NCBI GenBank assembly: GCA_964605145.1
Contig: CAZSBG010000009.1
Location: 1-64,000, forward strand
Direction of reading: 5' to 3'
DNA length: 64,000 nt
Source of the DNA: CAZSBG01 sp964605145
GTDB taxonomy: Bacteria > Zhuqueibacterota > Zhuqueibacteria > Thermofontimicrobiales > Thermofontimicrobiaceae
The notes below the pieces were generated by a model. That model did not search any database, was not told the DNA's origin, and saw only the letters and a list, made by a program, of their open reading frames with translations. Each line of letters opens with the position of its first letter. Positions within the stretch are counted from its first letter, which is position 1. Shown here one piece after another: positions 35,715-45,243 of the stretch. A program made the position numbers and the translations under genes.

Positions 35715-38390
35715 TTATTTGTTTTTTAATACGGCATGCGCTGCTGCCAACCGGGCGATGGGCACGCGATATGGCGAGCAACTGACATAATTCATGCCAA
35801 CGCGATGGCAAAAATCAACGGAGCGGGGATCGCCACCGTGTTCACCGCAAATTCCAATTTTAAGGTTGGGTTTAGTTTTCCGGCCTTTTTCAACCGCCAT
35901 TTCAACCAATTGGCCAACACCGTTTTGGTCCAGAGTCTGGAACGGATCATCCGGTAGAATTCCTTTATCATCGTACTCTTTGAGGAATTTGCCGGCATCG
36001 TCGCGGCTGAAACCAAATGTCATTTGCGTCAGGTCGTTGGTTCCAAAAGAGAAAAACTCGGCTTCTTCTGCAACCAGATCTGCTGTCAGTGCGGCGCGGG
36101 GAATTTCGATCATGGTTCCAACCATGTAATCGATTTGCACGCCCATATTTTTCTGCACCTCCTCAGCGACTTTCACAACGACGACTTTCTGGTTTTCCAG
36201 TTCTGCCTTTGTGCCGATGAGAGGAATCATGATTTCAGGCAGGACATTGACGCCTTCTTTTTTCAACTGGCAGGCAGCTTCGATGATGGCGCGCACCTGC
36301 ATTTCGGTGATTTCCGGGTAGCTGATGCCCAATCGACAACCGCGATGTCCGAGCATGGGATTAAATTCGTGCAGCGAATCGACCTTGGCTTTGACTTCTG
36401 CTGGAGAAACACCCATTTCTTTTGCCATTTCAGCCTGATTTTCTTCATCGTGAGGTAGGAATTCGTGCAAGGGTGGATCCAGTGTGCGGACCGTTACCGG
36501 CAAATCATGCATGGCTTTGAAGATGCCATAAAAATCTTCGCGCTGGTATGGCAGCAATTTTTCAAGCGCTATACGGCGACCTGCTTCATCGTCGGCCAAT
36601 ATCATTTCGCGCACCGCTTTGATTCGATCGCCTTCAAAGAACATGTGTTCAGTTCGGCACAATCCAATACCTTCCGCGCCAAAATTTCTGGCAACTGTTG
36701 AATCGTTCGGTGTATCCGCATTGGTGCGTACTTTGAGTTCTCGGATTTCATCGGCCCATTCCATTAATTGACCAAAGTTCCCGGAGAGTTCAGGATTGAC
36801 AGTCGGGACTTTTCCTTCGATAACTTCACCTTTGGAGCCGTCCAGTGAGATCCAGTCACCTTCATTGTACATTTTACCAGCCACGGTCATTGTTTTGGTT
36901 TTATATTTTATTTCAAGCGCTCCACAGCCGGCAACGCAGCATTTGCCCATTCCTCTGGCGACCACCGCTGCATGCGAGGTCATTCCGCCACGGGCGGTTA
37001 AAATGCCTTTTGCGACGTTCATTCCGCCAATGTCTTCCGGCGAGGTTTCGATTCGAACCAGAATGACATTTTCTCCTCTGGCAGCCCATTCTTCTGCATC
37101 ATCTGCGTGAAAGACAATTCGTCCTGTTGCCGCGCCTGGTGAGGCAGGCAGGGCTTTGGCAATCACTTTTTTCTCTGCATTGGGATCGAACATGGGATGC
37201 AGCAATTGATCGAGTTGGTGAGGCTCCACCCGCAACACGGCCGTTTCTTTATCGATTAATCCTTCTTCTACCATTTCAACGGCAATTCGGACAGCGGCTG
37301 CTGCGGTACGTTTGCCGGTCCTTGTCTGAAGCATCCACAATATGCCTTTTTGAATCGTGAACTCGATATCCTGCATTTCTTTGTAATGATCTTCCAGCTT
37401 AAGATAGATGGCCTCCAATTCATCATACGCTTTCGGCATAATTTCCTGAAGGGTCTTATGCGAGGGATCGCTCTTTGTGGAGTCGTTGATCGGCTGGGGC
37501 GTACGAATTCCGGCGACAACGTCTTCACCCTGGGCATTGACCAGGTATTCACCGTAAAATTGTTTGTTGCCTGTTGCAGGATCCCGCGTGAATGCCACGC
37601 CTGTGGCGCAGTCATCGCCCATATTGCCAAATACCATGGATTGAACATTCACTGCCGTGCCCCAGTGGCTCGGAATTTGATTCAATTTACGATAGGTGAG
37701 TGCCCGGGGATTATTCCACGAACTGAACACTGCTCCAATAGCGCCCCATAATTGTTCCCACGGATCGGTTGGGAATTCAGTGCTGGTTCGTCTTTTGATT
37801 TCAGCCTTGAACTGAGAGACCAGTTCTTTCAGATCATCTGCTGTCAATTCTGTATCTAACTTCACACCTTTTTTGTCTTTCATTTCGTCGATGATGATTT
37901 CAAAGGGATCTTCTTCTTCTTTGGATTCCGGTTTCATCCCCATGACAACATCGCCATACATCTGAACGAATCGGCGGTAAGAGTCCCATCCAAATCGTTC
38001 GTTATCGGATTGCTTAATGATTCCCCGAACAGTGACATCATTCAGGCCCAAATTTAAGACTGTGTCCATCATGCCCGGCATGGACGCTGGAGCACCTGAA
38101 CGCACTGAGAGGAGTAATGGATTTTCATTATCACCAAACACAGCGCCCATTTCTTCTTCAATGTGTTTCACACCTTCTTTAACCTGAGTTTTTACGTCGT
38201 CGTTATACTGGCCTTTGTTTTCATAATAGGCTAAACATACTTCGGTTGAAATAGTAAATCCGGCAGGTACAGGAATCCCCAGATTCGACATTTCCGCCAG
38301 GTTAGCGCCTTTTCCGCCCAACAATTCTTTCATTGTCGCTTCGCCATCGGCTTTGCCTTTTCCAAAAAGATAAACATACTTCTTACCCAT
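35715..38390 (-). CDS. ppdK: Pyruvate, phosphate dikinase
   Basis: This 891-residue enzyme interconverts pyruvate, ATP and phosphate with PEP, AMP and pyrophosphate. The N-terminal ATP-grasp domain (GGKGANLAEM, SVRSGAPASMPGMMDTVLNL) is followed by the phosphohistidine domain GGMTSHAAVVARGMG, with H473 as the carrier. The C-terminal PEP/pyruvate barrel includes GEHGGDPRSV and the closing CSPYRVPIARLAAAHA. Full family length and motifs are present. The ATG at 38390 follows GGGAGAAATTTTG; the TTG one codon earlier is less likely. A strong terminator follows the gene. It serves glycolysis/gluconeogenesis in the cytoplasm. Confidence 0.97.
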   Translation of the reverse strand: MGKKYVYLFGKGKADGEATMKELLGGKGANLAEMSNLGIPVPAGFTISTEVCLAYYENKGQYNDDVKTQVKEGVKHIEEEMGAVFGDNENPLLLSVRSGAPASMPGMMDTVLNLGLNDVTVRGIIKQSDNERFGWDSYRRFVQMYGDVVMGMKPESKEEEDPFEIIIDEMKDKKGVKLDTELTADDLKELVSQFKAEIKRRTSTEFPTDPWEQLWGAIGAVFSSWNNPRALTYRKLNQIPSHWGTAVNVQSMVFGNMGDDCATGVAFTRDPATGNKQFYGEYLVNAQGEDVVAGIRTPQPINDSTKSDPSHKTLQEIMPKAYDELEAIYLKLEDHYKEMQDIEFTIQKGILWMLQTRTGKRTAAAAVRIAVEMVEEGLIDKETAVLRVEPHQLDQLLHPMFDPNAEKKVIAKALPASPGAATGRIVFHADDAEEWAARGENVILVRIETSPEDIGGMNVAKGILTARGGMTSHAAVVARGMGKCCVAGCGALEIKYKTKTMTVAGKMYNEGDWISLDGSKGEVIEGKVPTVNPELSGNFGQLMEWADEIRELKVRTNADTPNDSTVARNFGAEGIGLCRTEHMFFEGDRIKAVREMILADDEAGRRIALEKLLPYQREDFYGIFKAMHDLPVTVRTLDPPLHEFLPHDEENQAEMAKEMGVSPAEVKAKVDSLHEFNPMLGHRGCRLGISYPEITEMQVRAIIEAACQLKKEGVNVLPEIMIPLIGTKAELENQKVVVVKVAEEVQKNMGVQIDYMVGTMIEIPRAALTADLVAEEAEFFSFGTNDLTQMTFGFSRDDAGKFLKEYDDKGILPDDPFQTLDQNGVGQLVEMAVEKGRKTKPNLKIGICGEHGGDPRSVDFCHRVGMNYVSCSPYRVPIARLAAAHAVLKNK

Positions 38391-38477
38391 CAAAATTTCT
38401 CCCTAACTTTGTTCAAAAAAATATATATTTATTTAAAATGATTATATTCAATGTTTCATATTTTACTGATAAAAAGA

Positions 38478-38531
38478 AGAGATGCTCGGCTCGTTTTTCG
38501 AATAGATTTTTTGAGACTTGCAAGCATCTCT
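38478..38531. repeat. Inverted repeat between S41 protease and PPDK genes
   Basis: AGAGATGCT (38478-38486) and AGCATCTCT (38523-38531) form a 9-bp stem with a 36-base loop. It lies just after the S41 protease gene on the minus strand and may be a weak terminator. Confidence 0.3.
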
Positions 38532-38609
38532 CATTTCGTTGGAAAGAGAAAGGTTCCCAACTGTGTGTCAATATGAATTTGGCTATTTGTATCTAAAACT
38601 GATTATAAT

Positions 38610-40322
38610 TTATCGAATGTCAACATTGCTGCTGAGCAAGGCTGAATAATTATCCTTGTCTGAGGCGATTTCAATCGCTTTTTTAATTTCAGGCACCCAT
38701 TTGAACTCACTGTGATATTTTCCTTCGGTGCCCCAGAGTTTCGCTGAAATTTCTGTTCTGAGTTTCCATTTAATCAAATCCAGATCGCGCTTAAAATCCG
38801 CTTCTTTGGCATCTTCAAGGGCTTTTTTAAAATTATCGAAAGCCTCTACAACTGAGGATTCATACTTTTTTTCTCGTATAATCTCTTCAATCGCTTCGCA
38901 ATGCTCTTCTGCTTCGGTTTTATAGGTGAATTTTTTCTCTTTCAGAAATTTTTTGAAATCAACGATCATTTCGTCTGAGACCTGAAAATCCTGGCTTAGA
39001 TCGCCATTTTGAGAGGCGTATTCCAGTGCATAATTGAAGAACATGGATTTCATGATTAAATTTCCGAACAGAGCAGAAATCTCATACGGCTCGACTTTGA
39101 TGTCCGGGACAATACCACCTTCGCCATGCACCTTTCGTTTTGAACTGGTGTAAAATACATCTTCTTCCTCTTCATTCGTTGCTGTATCTTTCGTTGCGTC
39201 ATAACCCCAAATCACGTTTTTGGTTCGGATGAAGTCAGGTTTTTGGATAAGACGGCCGCTGGGGATATAATATTTTGCGGTCGTTATCTTCAATGAAGCG
39301 CCTTTTCGATTCAGTGGGAGCACGGTTTGAACCAGGCCTTTGCCAAATGTTCTTGAACCGATAATCAGCCCCCGATCAAGGTCTTGCACAGCGCCGGCCA
39401 CAATTTCCGAAGCAGAGGCGCTATATCGATCGACCAGGATAATGAGCGGTTTTTCACCCCAGATGGGCTCTCGTTTGGCGCGGTATTCCACGTTTGTGCC
39501 GGAAGCGCGGCCCTTGGTGTAAACGATTAATTCGCCTTTGGGGATGAAATTTTCAGCTACCTGGACTGCAGATTCCAGCAATCCACCGGGATTGCCCCGC
39601 AGGTCCAGAATCAGAGTTTCCATCCCCTGATCTATGAGCACGGCAATGGAATCGTGAACCTGTTTTCCTGCATAGCGCGAAAAGTGGCCTAAACGAAGAT
39701 ACCCAATCTTATCATCGACGAATCCGGCAAAGGTGACATCACTGACTTTAATTTCAGCACGAATCAATCGAAATTCGAGTGGTTTAATTTCTCCGACGCG
39801 GCGGATTTTAATGGAAACTGCGGTGCCAATTTCGCCACGCAGTTTTTGTGCGGTTTCTGAGATGGTCAGGTTTTTTGTGGTCATTCCGTCAATTTCAATT
39901 ATTCGGTCTCCCTCCCGAATACCGGCTTTTGAGCTTGGAGTGCCCTCGAATGGAGGCTCCACAACGGTGGGCCAATTATCGCGTTTGGCAATTCGCATGC
40001 CAACGCCCCCATACTTGCCAGTCGTCATTATCTTTAGATCTCCGGTATTTTCATATTCGATGAACATGGTGTACGGGTCAAGTGTTCGCAACATGCCATT
40101 GATGCCCGATTTCATGAATTTTTCGGGATCAATTTCTTCAATATATCGCCGAGCAATCTCTTCATACACCTTGCCGAAGAGTTGAATATTTTTGTCTATT
40201 TCAAAATAATAATCCGGTTTGGGTGTATTCGTTTCTCTGGCAATCCAGCCGCCTAAAAATGTAACAGAGAACAGCAAGATAATAACGAAGAATATGGACA
40301 AATAATTGTGTCTATTTTTCAT
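38610..40322 (-). CDS. CtpA-type S41 carboxy-terminal processing protease
   Basis: From the ATG at 40322 (SD GGAG six bases upstream) the product has 570 residues. It has an N-terminal membrane anchor (about 7-28), a PDZ domain (about 98-180, GVGMRI and GIREGDRIIEIDG) and the catalytic core. The serine is S303 in DRYSASASEI and the lysine is K328 in FGKGLVQ, 25 residues apart, as in Tsp/CtpA. A C-terminal helical region of about 140 residues follows. It faces the periplasm and degrades or trims proteins from the C-terminus. It keeps the Ser/Lys pair that the S41 protein at 8497 lacks. Confidence 0.95.
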   Translation of the reverse strand: MKNRHNYLSIFFVIILLFSVTFLGGWIARETNTPKPDYYFEIDKNIQLFGKVYEEIARRYIEEIDPEKFMKSGINGMLRTLDPYTMFIEYENTGDLKIMTTGKYGGVGMRIAKRDNWPTVVEPPFEGTPSSKAGIREGDRIIEIDGMTTKNLTISETAQKLRGEIGTAVSIKIRRVGEIKPLEFRLIRAEIKVSDVTFAGFVDDKIGYLRLGHFSRYAGKQVHDSIAVLIDQGMETLILDLRGNPGGLLESAVQVAENFIPKGELIVYTKGRASGTNVEYRAKREPIWGEKPLIILVDRYSASASEIVAGAVQDLDRGLIIGSRTFGKGLVQTVLPLNRKGASLKITTAKYYIPSGRLIQKPDFIRTKNVIWGYDATKDTATNEEEEDVFYTSSKRKVHGEGGIVPDIKVEPYEISALFGNLIMKSMFFNYALEYASQNGDLSQDFQVSDEMIVDFKKFLKEKKFTYKTEAEEHCEAIEEIIREKKYESSVVEAFDNFKKALEDAKEADFKRDLDLIKWKLRTEISAKLWGTEGKYHSEFKWVPEIKKAIEIASDKDNYSALLSSNVDIR

Positions 40323-40477
40323 AATCTTCTCCAACTATTATTGTAAAATGCATATAAATTTGAACCAAATGTTCCGGTCATATCAAATATTCTTTAAACT
40401 GATTTGTAAAACATCAGCAAAGGACAGTACAATTTTAATATCAATACAGAAATTTTTTCGAAAAGCGGAATTTATTT

Positions 40478-41098
40478 TTACAGGAGCTGATTTACCTTGT
40501 GCCAAATTTCTTCCGCAATGGAGTCAATAGTACTTGAACCATCGATAACAGAAAATCGTTCCGGTTCCTGGCTTATTATTTGTAAATATCCATTACGCAC
40601 ATTTTCGAAAAAGGTTTTGGTTTCCTGCTCCATTCTGTCTAACTTGCCTTTTAGCCTGATTTTCCGGCGTTCCATTTCATCCAGATCAATATCGATGAAA
40701 AACGTAATCTTCGGGACGAGACCTTGTGTAGCAATGTGATTGAGTTGATGCACAAATTCAAGGTCCATTTTTCGGCCATATCCCTGATATGCAGTGGATG
40801 AATCGTAAAACCGATCTAAAATAACCAGCAAACCCTGTTGAAGGGCCGGAAGAATATTTTCTTTCACAACCTGGGCGCGTGCTGCTGAGTAAAGTAAATA
40901 TTCGGTGAGCGGAGACATGGTTTCGTCTTCGACTGTCAGTAATGCTTCCCTGATTTTTTCGGCGATGACCGTGCCGCCCGGTTCACGGAAAAGTTTGAAA
41001 TTTATGTCATTCGCTTTGAGTCGCTCTACAAGTTTTTCAATTTGTACAGACTTCCCGCAAAAATCGATACCTTCGAAAGTTATTAGTGTTCCATTCAT
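40478..41098 (-). CDS. tmk: Thymidylate kinase
   Basis: The 206-residue protein phosphorylates dTMP to dTDP. It shows the P-loop FEGIDFCGKS, the REPGG dTMP-binding motif at about 39-43 and the DRFYDSSTAYQGYGR lid/DRX region. The P-loop is slightly unusual: the family normally has DGxGK, whereas this one has DFCGK. The GKS that contacts phosphate is kept, so activity is likely. It lies seven bp downstream of the MATE gene on the same strand. Confidence 0.93.
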   Translation of the reverse strand: MNGTLITFEGIDFCGKSVQIEKLVERLKANDINFKLFREPGGTVIAEKIREALLTVEDETMSPLTEYLLYSAARAQVVKENILPALQQGLLVILDRFYDSSTAYQGYGRKMDLEFVHQLNHIATQGLVPKITFFIDIDLDEMERRKIRLKGKLDRMEQETKTFFENVRNGYLQIISQEPERFSVIDGSSTIDSIAEEIWHKVNQLL

Positions 41099-41104
41099 TG
41101 AGAA

Positions 41105-42445
41105 TTATACCTTAATCGCTTTCCAGCGTCCGCCTTTGAATCTCCAGTAATTCAGGATGAGTCTCAAAGTTTCATCAATTAAATGTGCAAACCACAAACC
41201 GGATACGGCTAATGAAAACGTAAATGCAAACACCCAGGATGCGAATAGTTCCAGAATCAGCACACCGATGATGGTCATGTACATTAACCATTTCAGGTCG
41301 CCGGCGCCGCGCAAATTTCCAATAATCACATTATCGACAGCTTTCGGAATTTGCACGATGGCGAAAATAATAACAGCATTCACGCCCAACTGAATCACTG
41401 TTTCGTCAACAATAAACAGGTGCAGAATTGTTTTTGAAAAAATGATCAGCGTTAAAGCAATAAAGCAGGAAAAAACGAATCCCACCCATCCTGATGTACG
41501 AGCCGTTCGTTCGGCTAACTGCTGTTTTTCAGCGCCGAGATTTTTCCCCATCAACGTCATGGCTCCCATGCTGAAGCCCAGGTAAGCCATGGAGAGTACG
41601 TTTTGAATTCGATTGAACGCCGTATGAATCGCCAGGTATTTTGGTCCCAGCATGGCCGCATAAATTGTAACAATCAATAATCCCAATGCCCAGACCAATT
41701 GCTCAACAGTTGTTGGAACGCCTGTTTTTAGCAATCGTTTGAATGTCTTGAAATTCGGCGTTGTCAATTCTTTGAATGATAGAAACAGGACGGTTTTTCG
41801 CGTCCTCAAAATGTACAGCGTGACAATGAATCCTATGGAATGGGAAATTCCAAACGCCATGGCCGCACCTTCTATTTCCCAGCGTGGAAAGCCAAACCAG
41901 CCAAATATGAGCAGCGGAGCGAGAATTACATTCAGACCATTAATCACCACATTGATGATCATGGACAGGTGCGTATCGCCGGCGCCGCGTATGCAGCCGA
42001 CTGCCACAAAGTTGGTGATCATTATGGGCGCAAACAACGCGACAATGCGAAGATAAGTGATCCCTGCGCGCTGAGCTTCGGCTGAGCCTCCTTCTTTGAT
42101 TAATTTGAATAAATAAACGCCACCAAAATACCAGACCAGGGCAAACGCAAATGAGATGACAATACTTATCATCAATGCCTGTCCCAAAATATGATTGGCC
42201 TCTCTCCGCTGATCAGCGCCGAGATGTCTGGCGATTATCAAAGAACTGCCCACGATAAACGTGATGAGAACTGTTAAAAACGCGATGATAATCTGAATTG
42301 CCAGGCCCTGCCCTGCAAAAGCGGCCGTACTTAGCCTTCCAATTAATATTGCTTCAATCGTAAACATGATTGTTTGGGAGGATAAGTCCACAACCGCCGG
42401 AATAGAAGTCTTTAAAATGTTTTTTAAAGGGGAACTCTGGCCCAA
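41105..42445 (-). CDS. MATE-family multidrug/organic-cation exporter
   Basis: This 446-residue membrane protein shows twelve predicted helices in two similar halves, with MATE-type features. These include the N-terminal SIPAVVDLSSQTIMFTIEAI, an internal GAGDTHLSMIINVVINGLNV and a C-terminal GAGDLKWLMYM. It exports drugs or metabolites by sodium or proton antiport across the inner membrane. The gene is followed closely by tmk on the same strand and is preceded by a terminator for the inositol phosphate synthase gene. Substrate is not predictable. Confidence 0.93.
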   Translation of the reverse strand: MGQSSPLKNILKTSIPAVVDLSSQTIMFTIEAILIGRLSTAAFAGQGLAIQIIIAFLTVLITFIVGSSLIIARHLGADQRREANHILGQALMISIVISFAFALVWYFGGVYLFKLIKEGGSAEAQRAGITYLRIVALFAPIMITNFVAVGCIRGAGDTHLSMIINVVINGLNVILAPLLIFGWFGFPRWEIEGAAMAFGISHSIGFIVTLYILRTRKTVLFLSFKELTTPNFKTFKRLLKTGVPTTVEQLVWALGLLIVTIYAAMLGPKYLAIHTAFNRIQNVLSMAYLGFSMGAMTLMGKNLGAEKQQLAERTARTSGWVGFVFSCFIALTLIIFSKTILHLFIVDETVIQLGVNAVIIFAIVQIPKAVDNVIIGNLRGAGDLKWLMYMTIIGVLILELFASWVFAFTFSLAVSGLWFAHLIDETLRLILNYWRFKGGRWKAIKV

Positions 42446-42493
42446 TTTCTACCTCTGATGGCATTGAATAGAGAAACTCGATCTGTATATTAA

Positions 42494-42524
42494 GAGTGGC
42501 TGGATGTCAATCGTCCAGCCACTC
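42494..42524 (-). terminator. Perfect 11-bp hairpin after the inositol phosphate synthase gene
   Basis: GAGTGGCTGGA (42494-42504) pairs perfectly with TCCAGCCACTC (42514-42524), with a nine-base loop. It has little T-run and probably backs up the terminator at 42567-42593. Confidence 0.6.
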
Positions 42525-42566
42525 AATGATATTTGAGAATTACTTATTTTTTTCGGGCTGAAATAA

Positions 42567-42593
42567 ATCTCCCCGAATGAAATCAGGGGAGAT
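42567..42593 (-). terminator. Rho-independent-type terminator of inositol phosphate synthase
   Basis: ATCTCCCC (42567-42574) pairs with GGGGAGAT (42586-42593). On the minus strand the stem is followed by TTATTT. It is 12 bp after the stop of the gene ending at 42605. Confidence 0.7.
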
Positions 42594-42604
42594 CAATCAT
42601 GAAA

Positions 42605-43918
42605 TTAATCGTAATATTCAAGCCCCAAATGCGTGATTAATCCCTCACCCTTCAGATGACGCAGTGTATTTTTCAGCTTGATTAATTGAATGAACAAATC
42701 ATGCTCAGGATAAACTTCCCTGGCACACATCGGGCTTTTGAAATAAAATGACAGCCACTCCTGAATGCCTTTCATGCCTGTTCGTTGTGCCAGGTCCATG
42801 AAGAGCGCTAAATCCAAAACAATCGGCGCTGCTAAAATGCTGTCGCGACATAAGAAGTCGACTTTTATTTGCATGGGATAGCCGAGCCATCCGAAGATAT
42901 CTATGTTGTCCCAGCCTTCTTTGTTGTCTCTTCGAGGCGGATAGTAATTGATTCGCACTTTATGGTAGAAATCTTTGTACAGATCCGGGTACACTTCTGG
43001 CTGAAGGATATATTCCAGAACCGACAGTTTACTTTCTTCTTTTGTTTTGAATGAAGCAGGATCGTCAAGCACTTCGCCGTCCCTGTTGCCTAAAATATTC
43101 GTTGAAAACCAGCCGTTCAATCCTAATAATCTGGCTTTCAATCCCGGGGCTAACAAGGTTTTCATCAGAGTCTGGCCTGTTTTGAAATCTTTTCCTGCAA
43201 TTGGTACTTCATGCTGGCGTGCCAGTTCAATCATCGCTGGAATATCAATGGTTAAGTTTGGGGCGCCATTGGCAAAAGGCACACCGGCTTTTATGGAAGC
43301 ATAGGCATAGATCATGCTGGGGGCAATTGCCGGATGGTTTTCTTTCATGGCTTTTTCGAATGATTCAACAGTTTCATGCACCGGTTCCGGTTTGAGAAAT
43401 ATTTCTGTGCTTGCGCACCAGACGGTCACCATTCGGTCCAGGTTATTTTTTTCTTTGAAATTCTGAATGTCTTCAATTAACATTTGAGCATAGTCATATT
43501 TGGTTGCTGCTTTTTTTACGTGCACTCCTGACAGTTTTTTAACATAATTTTGATCGAAAACTGCTTTCATGGGAATGATTTTTTCAATTTCCGGGCGAAC
43601 CTGGTCCAAAAGATCAGTTTTTAAAACACCTGCATTTATTGCTGCTTCATATACATTGTCTTCAAATATATCCCAGCCGCCAAATACGATATCATTCAAT
43701 TCTGCCAATTCAACAAAATCTTTAATCATGGGGGAGCGTTTTTCGGTTCGTTTTCCCAGTCGAATAGTGCCCATTTGGGTTAATGAACCAATGGGTTTTG
43801 AAATACCATTTCGAACGGCGATCACGCCGGTAATAAATGTAGTTGCCACAGCGCCAAGGCCCGGGCACAGGATTCCTAATTTACCTTTTGGTTTCTCAAT
43901 TTCGTATTTTTCTTTCAA
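42605..43918 (-). CDS. ino1: Inositol-3-phosphate synthase
   Basis: The 437-residue enzyme converts glucose 6-phosphate to inositol 3-phosphate using NAD. The nucleotide-binding motif GLGAVATTFITGV is at about 20-32. Other family segments are GSLTQMGTIRLGKR, VFGGWDIFEDN, AGKDFKTGQTLMKT and ILGNRDGEVLDD. The length fits the bacterial/archaeal short form. Downstream on the same strand are panD (ends the next space) and a CDP-alcohol phosphatidyltransferase, which suggests the inositol phosphate goes into phospholipid. The ATG follows GAGGAGG about ten bases upstream. Two hairpins end the transcript. Confidence 0.96.
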   Translation of the reverse strand: MKEKYEIEKPKGKLGILCPGLGAVATTFITGVIAVRNGISKPIGSLTQMGTIRLGKRTEKRSPMIKDFVELAELNDIVFGGWDIFEDNVYEAAINAGVLKTDLLDQVRPEIEKIIPMKAVFDQNYVKKLSGVHVKKAATKYDYAQMLIEDIQNFKEKNNLDRMVTVWCASTEIFLKPEPVHETVESFEKAMKENHPAIAPSMIYAYASIKAGVPFANGAPNLTIDIPAMIELARQHEVPIAGKDFKTGQTLMKTLLAPGLKARLLGLNGWFSTNILGNRDGEVLDDPASFKTKEESKLSVLEYILQPEVYPDLYKDFYHKVRINYYPPRRDNKEGWDNIDIFGWLGYPMQIKVDFLCRDSILAAPIVLDLALFMDLAQRTGMKGIQEWLSFYFKSPMCAREVYPEHDLFIQLIKLKNTLRHLKGEGLITHLGLEYYD

Positions 43919-43969
43919 AGTTGTCCCTCCTCAATTCAATAGGATCATTTAAATAGGATTGGTTGAAGT

Positions 43970-44320
43970 TCATTCAATTTTTTGGTTTTTATCATTTACA
44001 TAGACCACGCTGGGAACAAATTCTTTTGCTTCAGCTTCAGTCATCATTCCATAGGCCACAATAATTAAAAGGTCCCCGATTTCGACCATTCGTGCCAAAG
44101 CGCCATTGCAACAAATTGTTCCCGAGTCCGGTTCGCCTTCAATAACGTATGTTTCAGCACGTTCCCCGGTGTTGATGTTGAGGACTTGTACTTTTTCGAA
44201 TGAGAGAATGTTGGCTGCGTCCATAAGTGTTCGGTCTATCGTGATACTTCCTTCATAATTTAAATTTGCGTCTGTAACTGCCGCGCGATGTATTTTGGAT
44301 TTGCACATGGTTACATACAT
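43970..44320 (-). CDS. panD: Aspartate 1-decarboxylase (pro-enzyme)
   Basis: This 116-residue enzyme makes beta-alanine for pantothenate and CoA. The self-cleavage site is intact at G24-S25 in NYEGSITID, giving the pyruvoyl group from Ser25. The catalytic-site basics and Y-rich segment (ERAETYVIEGEPDSGTICCNGALA) are present. Length and residue numbering match the family exactly. No panB or panC is beside it. Cytoplasmic. Confidence 0.96.
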   Translation of the reverse strand: MYVTMCKSKIHRAAVTDANLNYEGSITIDRTLMDAANILSFEKVQVLNINTGERAETYVIEGEPDSGTICCNGALARMVEIGDLLIIVAYGMMTEAEAKEFVPSVVYVNDKNQKIE

Positions 44321-44567
44321 GATGTCTGCTCCCGTGTAAATTTTTATTACAAAAATAACCTGATGTCTCAGGAGTTATCGCACTTTTTTCGCCCGAGATC
44401 AATGAAAAAAACTGGATGCGTTGAATATTTCTTATGAAAATGACTTTAATTTCTATATTTACTTTAACACGATAAAAATTACCTGAAAATATCTAAAATT
44501 TCAGATTTTGAAAAAAATAATGATAACGAATTTAAATTTCTTCGTTAACGGGGTTCTGGTGCGCAAG

Positions 44568-45221
44568 TTACTTTTCATGAATTGTCGCGGGTTTTTTTCC
44601 GCTTTCCATGATCCATATATGATAGACACGTTGAATAGCAGTAATATTTGCAAAAATCGCGACAAGAAAAATAGCAAGGATTAGAGCAAATTCATGAATA
44701 AGGGCTCCCAAAGCGATGAACAGCACTCTTTCGGGGCGCTGCATCATGCCCACTTTGCATTCCAGCCCGAGACCCTCTGCGCGCGCTCTTACGTAACTCG
44801 TCATCACAGAGCCGCCAATAGCTACGGAAACGGCTACGGCTGCCACAAGTGAAACATTGACACCGCCAATTTCCCAGGGTTCAGTGACAAAGTAGTAGGC
44901 CAGACCAAAGAAAATCATCACTTCAGAATATCGGTCCAGGGTTGAATCGTACAGTGCACCAAATTTGGTCACACGATTTGTTGCCCGGGCAACGCGTCCA
45001 TCGATGACATCAAACACGCCGCCGATCAACATTAATAACCCTCCCCAGCGAAGGTCCCCACCTCCAAATAAGTAGGCGGAAAAAACACTGATGATTAATC
45101 CAATGGTCGTGAAGTGATTCGGATTAAGTCTGCGTTTAATAAAGAAATCAGTAATCGGGGTCAATATTTTTAAAAACGTAGATTTAGCCCGTTCCGGTAA
45201 AAAAATTATGTCTAACTTCAA
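44568..45221 (-). CDS. CDP-alcohol phosphatidyltransferase, probably phosphatidylinositol-phosphate synthase
   Basis: This 217-residue inner-membrane protein has the complete CDP-OH-P signature at about 71-93. It starts DGRVAR and ends GALYDSTLD, spacing DGx2ARx8Gx3Dx3D. About six membrane helices are predicted. It transfers a phosphatidyl group from CDP-diacylglycerol to an alcohol phosphate. Family members include PgsA and inositol-phosphate synthases. The nearby inositol-3-phosphate synthase favours the latter, which would give phosphatidylinositol phosphate. This substrate call is inference from neighbours; PgsA remains possible. Confidence 0.85.
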   Translation of the reverse strand: MKLDIIFLPERAKSTFLKILTPITDFFIKRRLNPNHFTTIGLIISVFSAYLFGGGDLRWGGLLMLIGGVFDVIDGRVARATNRVTKFGALYDSTLDRYSEVMIFFGLAYYFVTEPWEIGGVNVSLVAAVAVSVAIGGSVMTSYVRARAEGLGLECKVGMMQRPERVLFIALGALIHEFALILAIFLVAIFANITAIQRVYHIWIMESGKKPATIHEK

Positions 45222-45243
45222 AGTGCTCCTTAATAATATAGAT

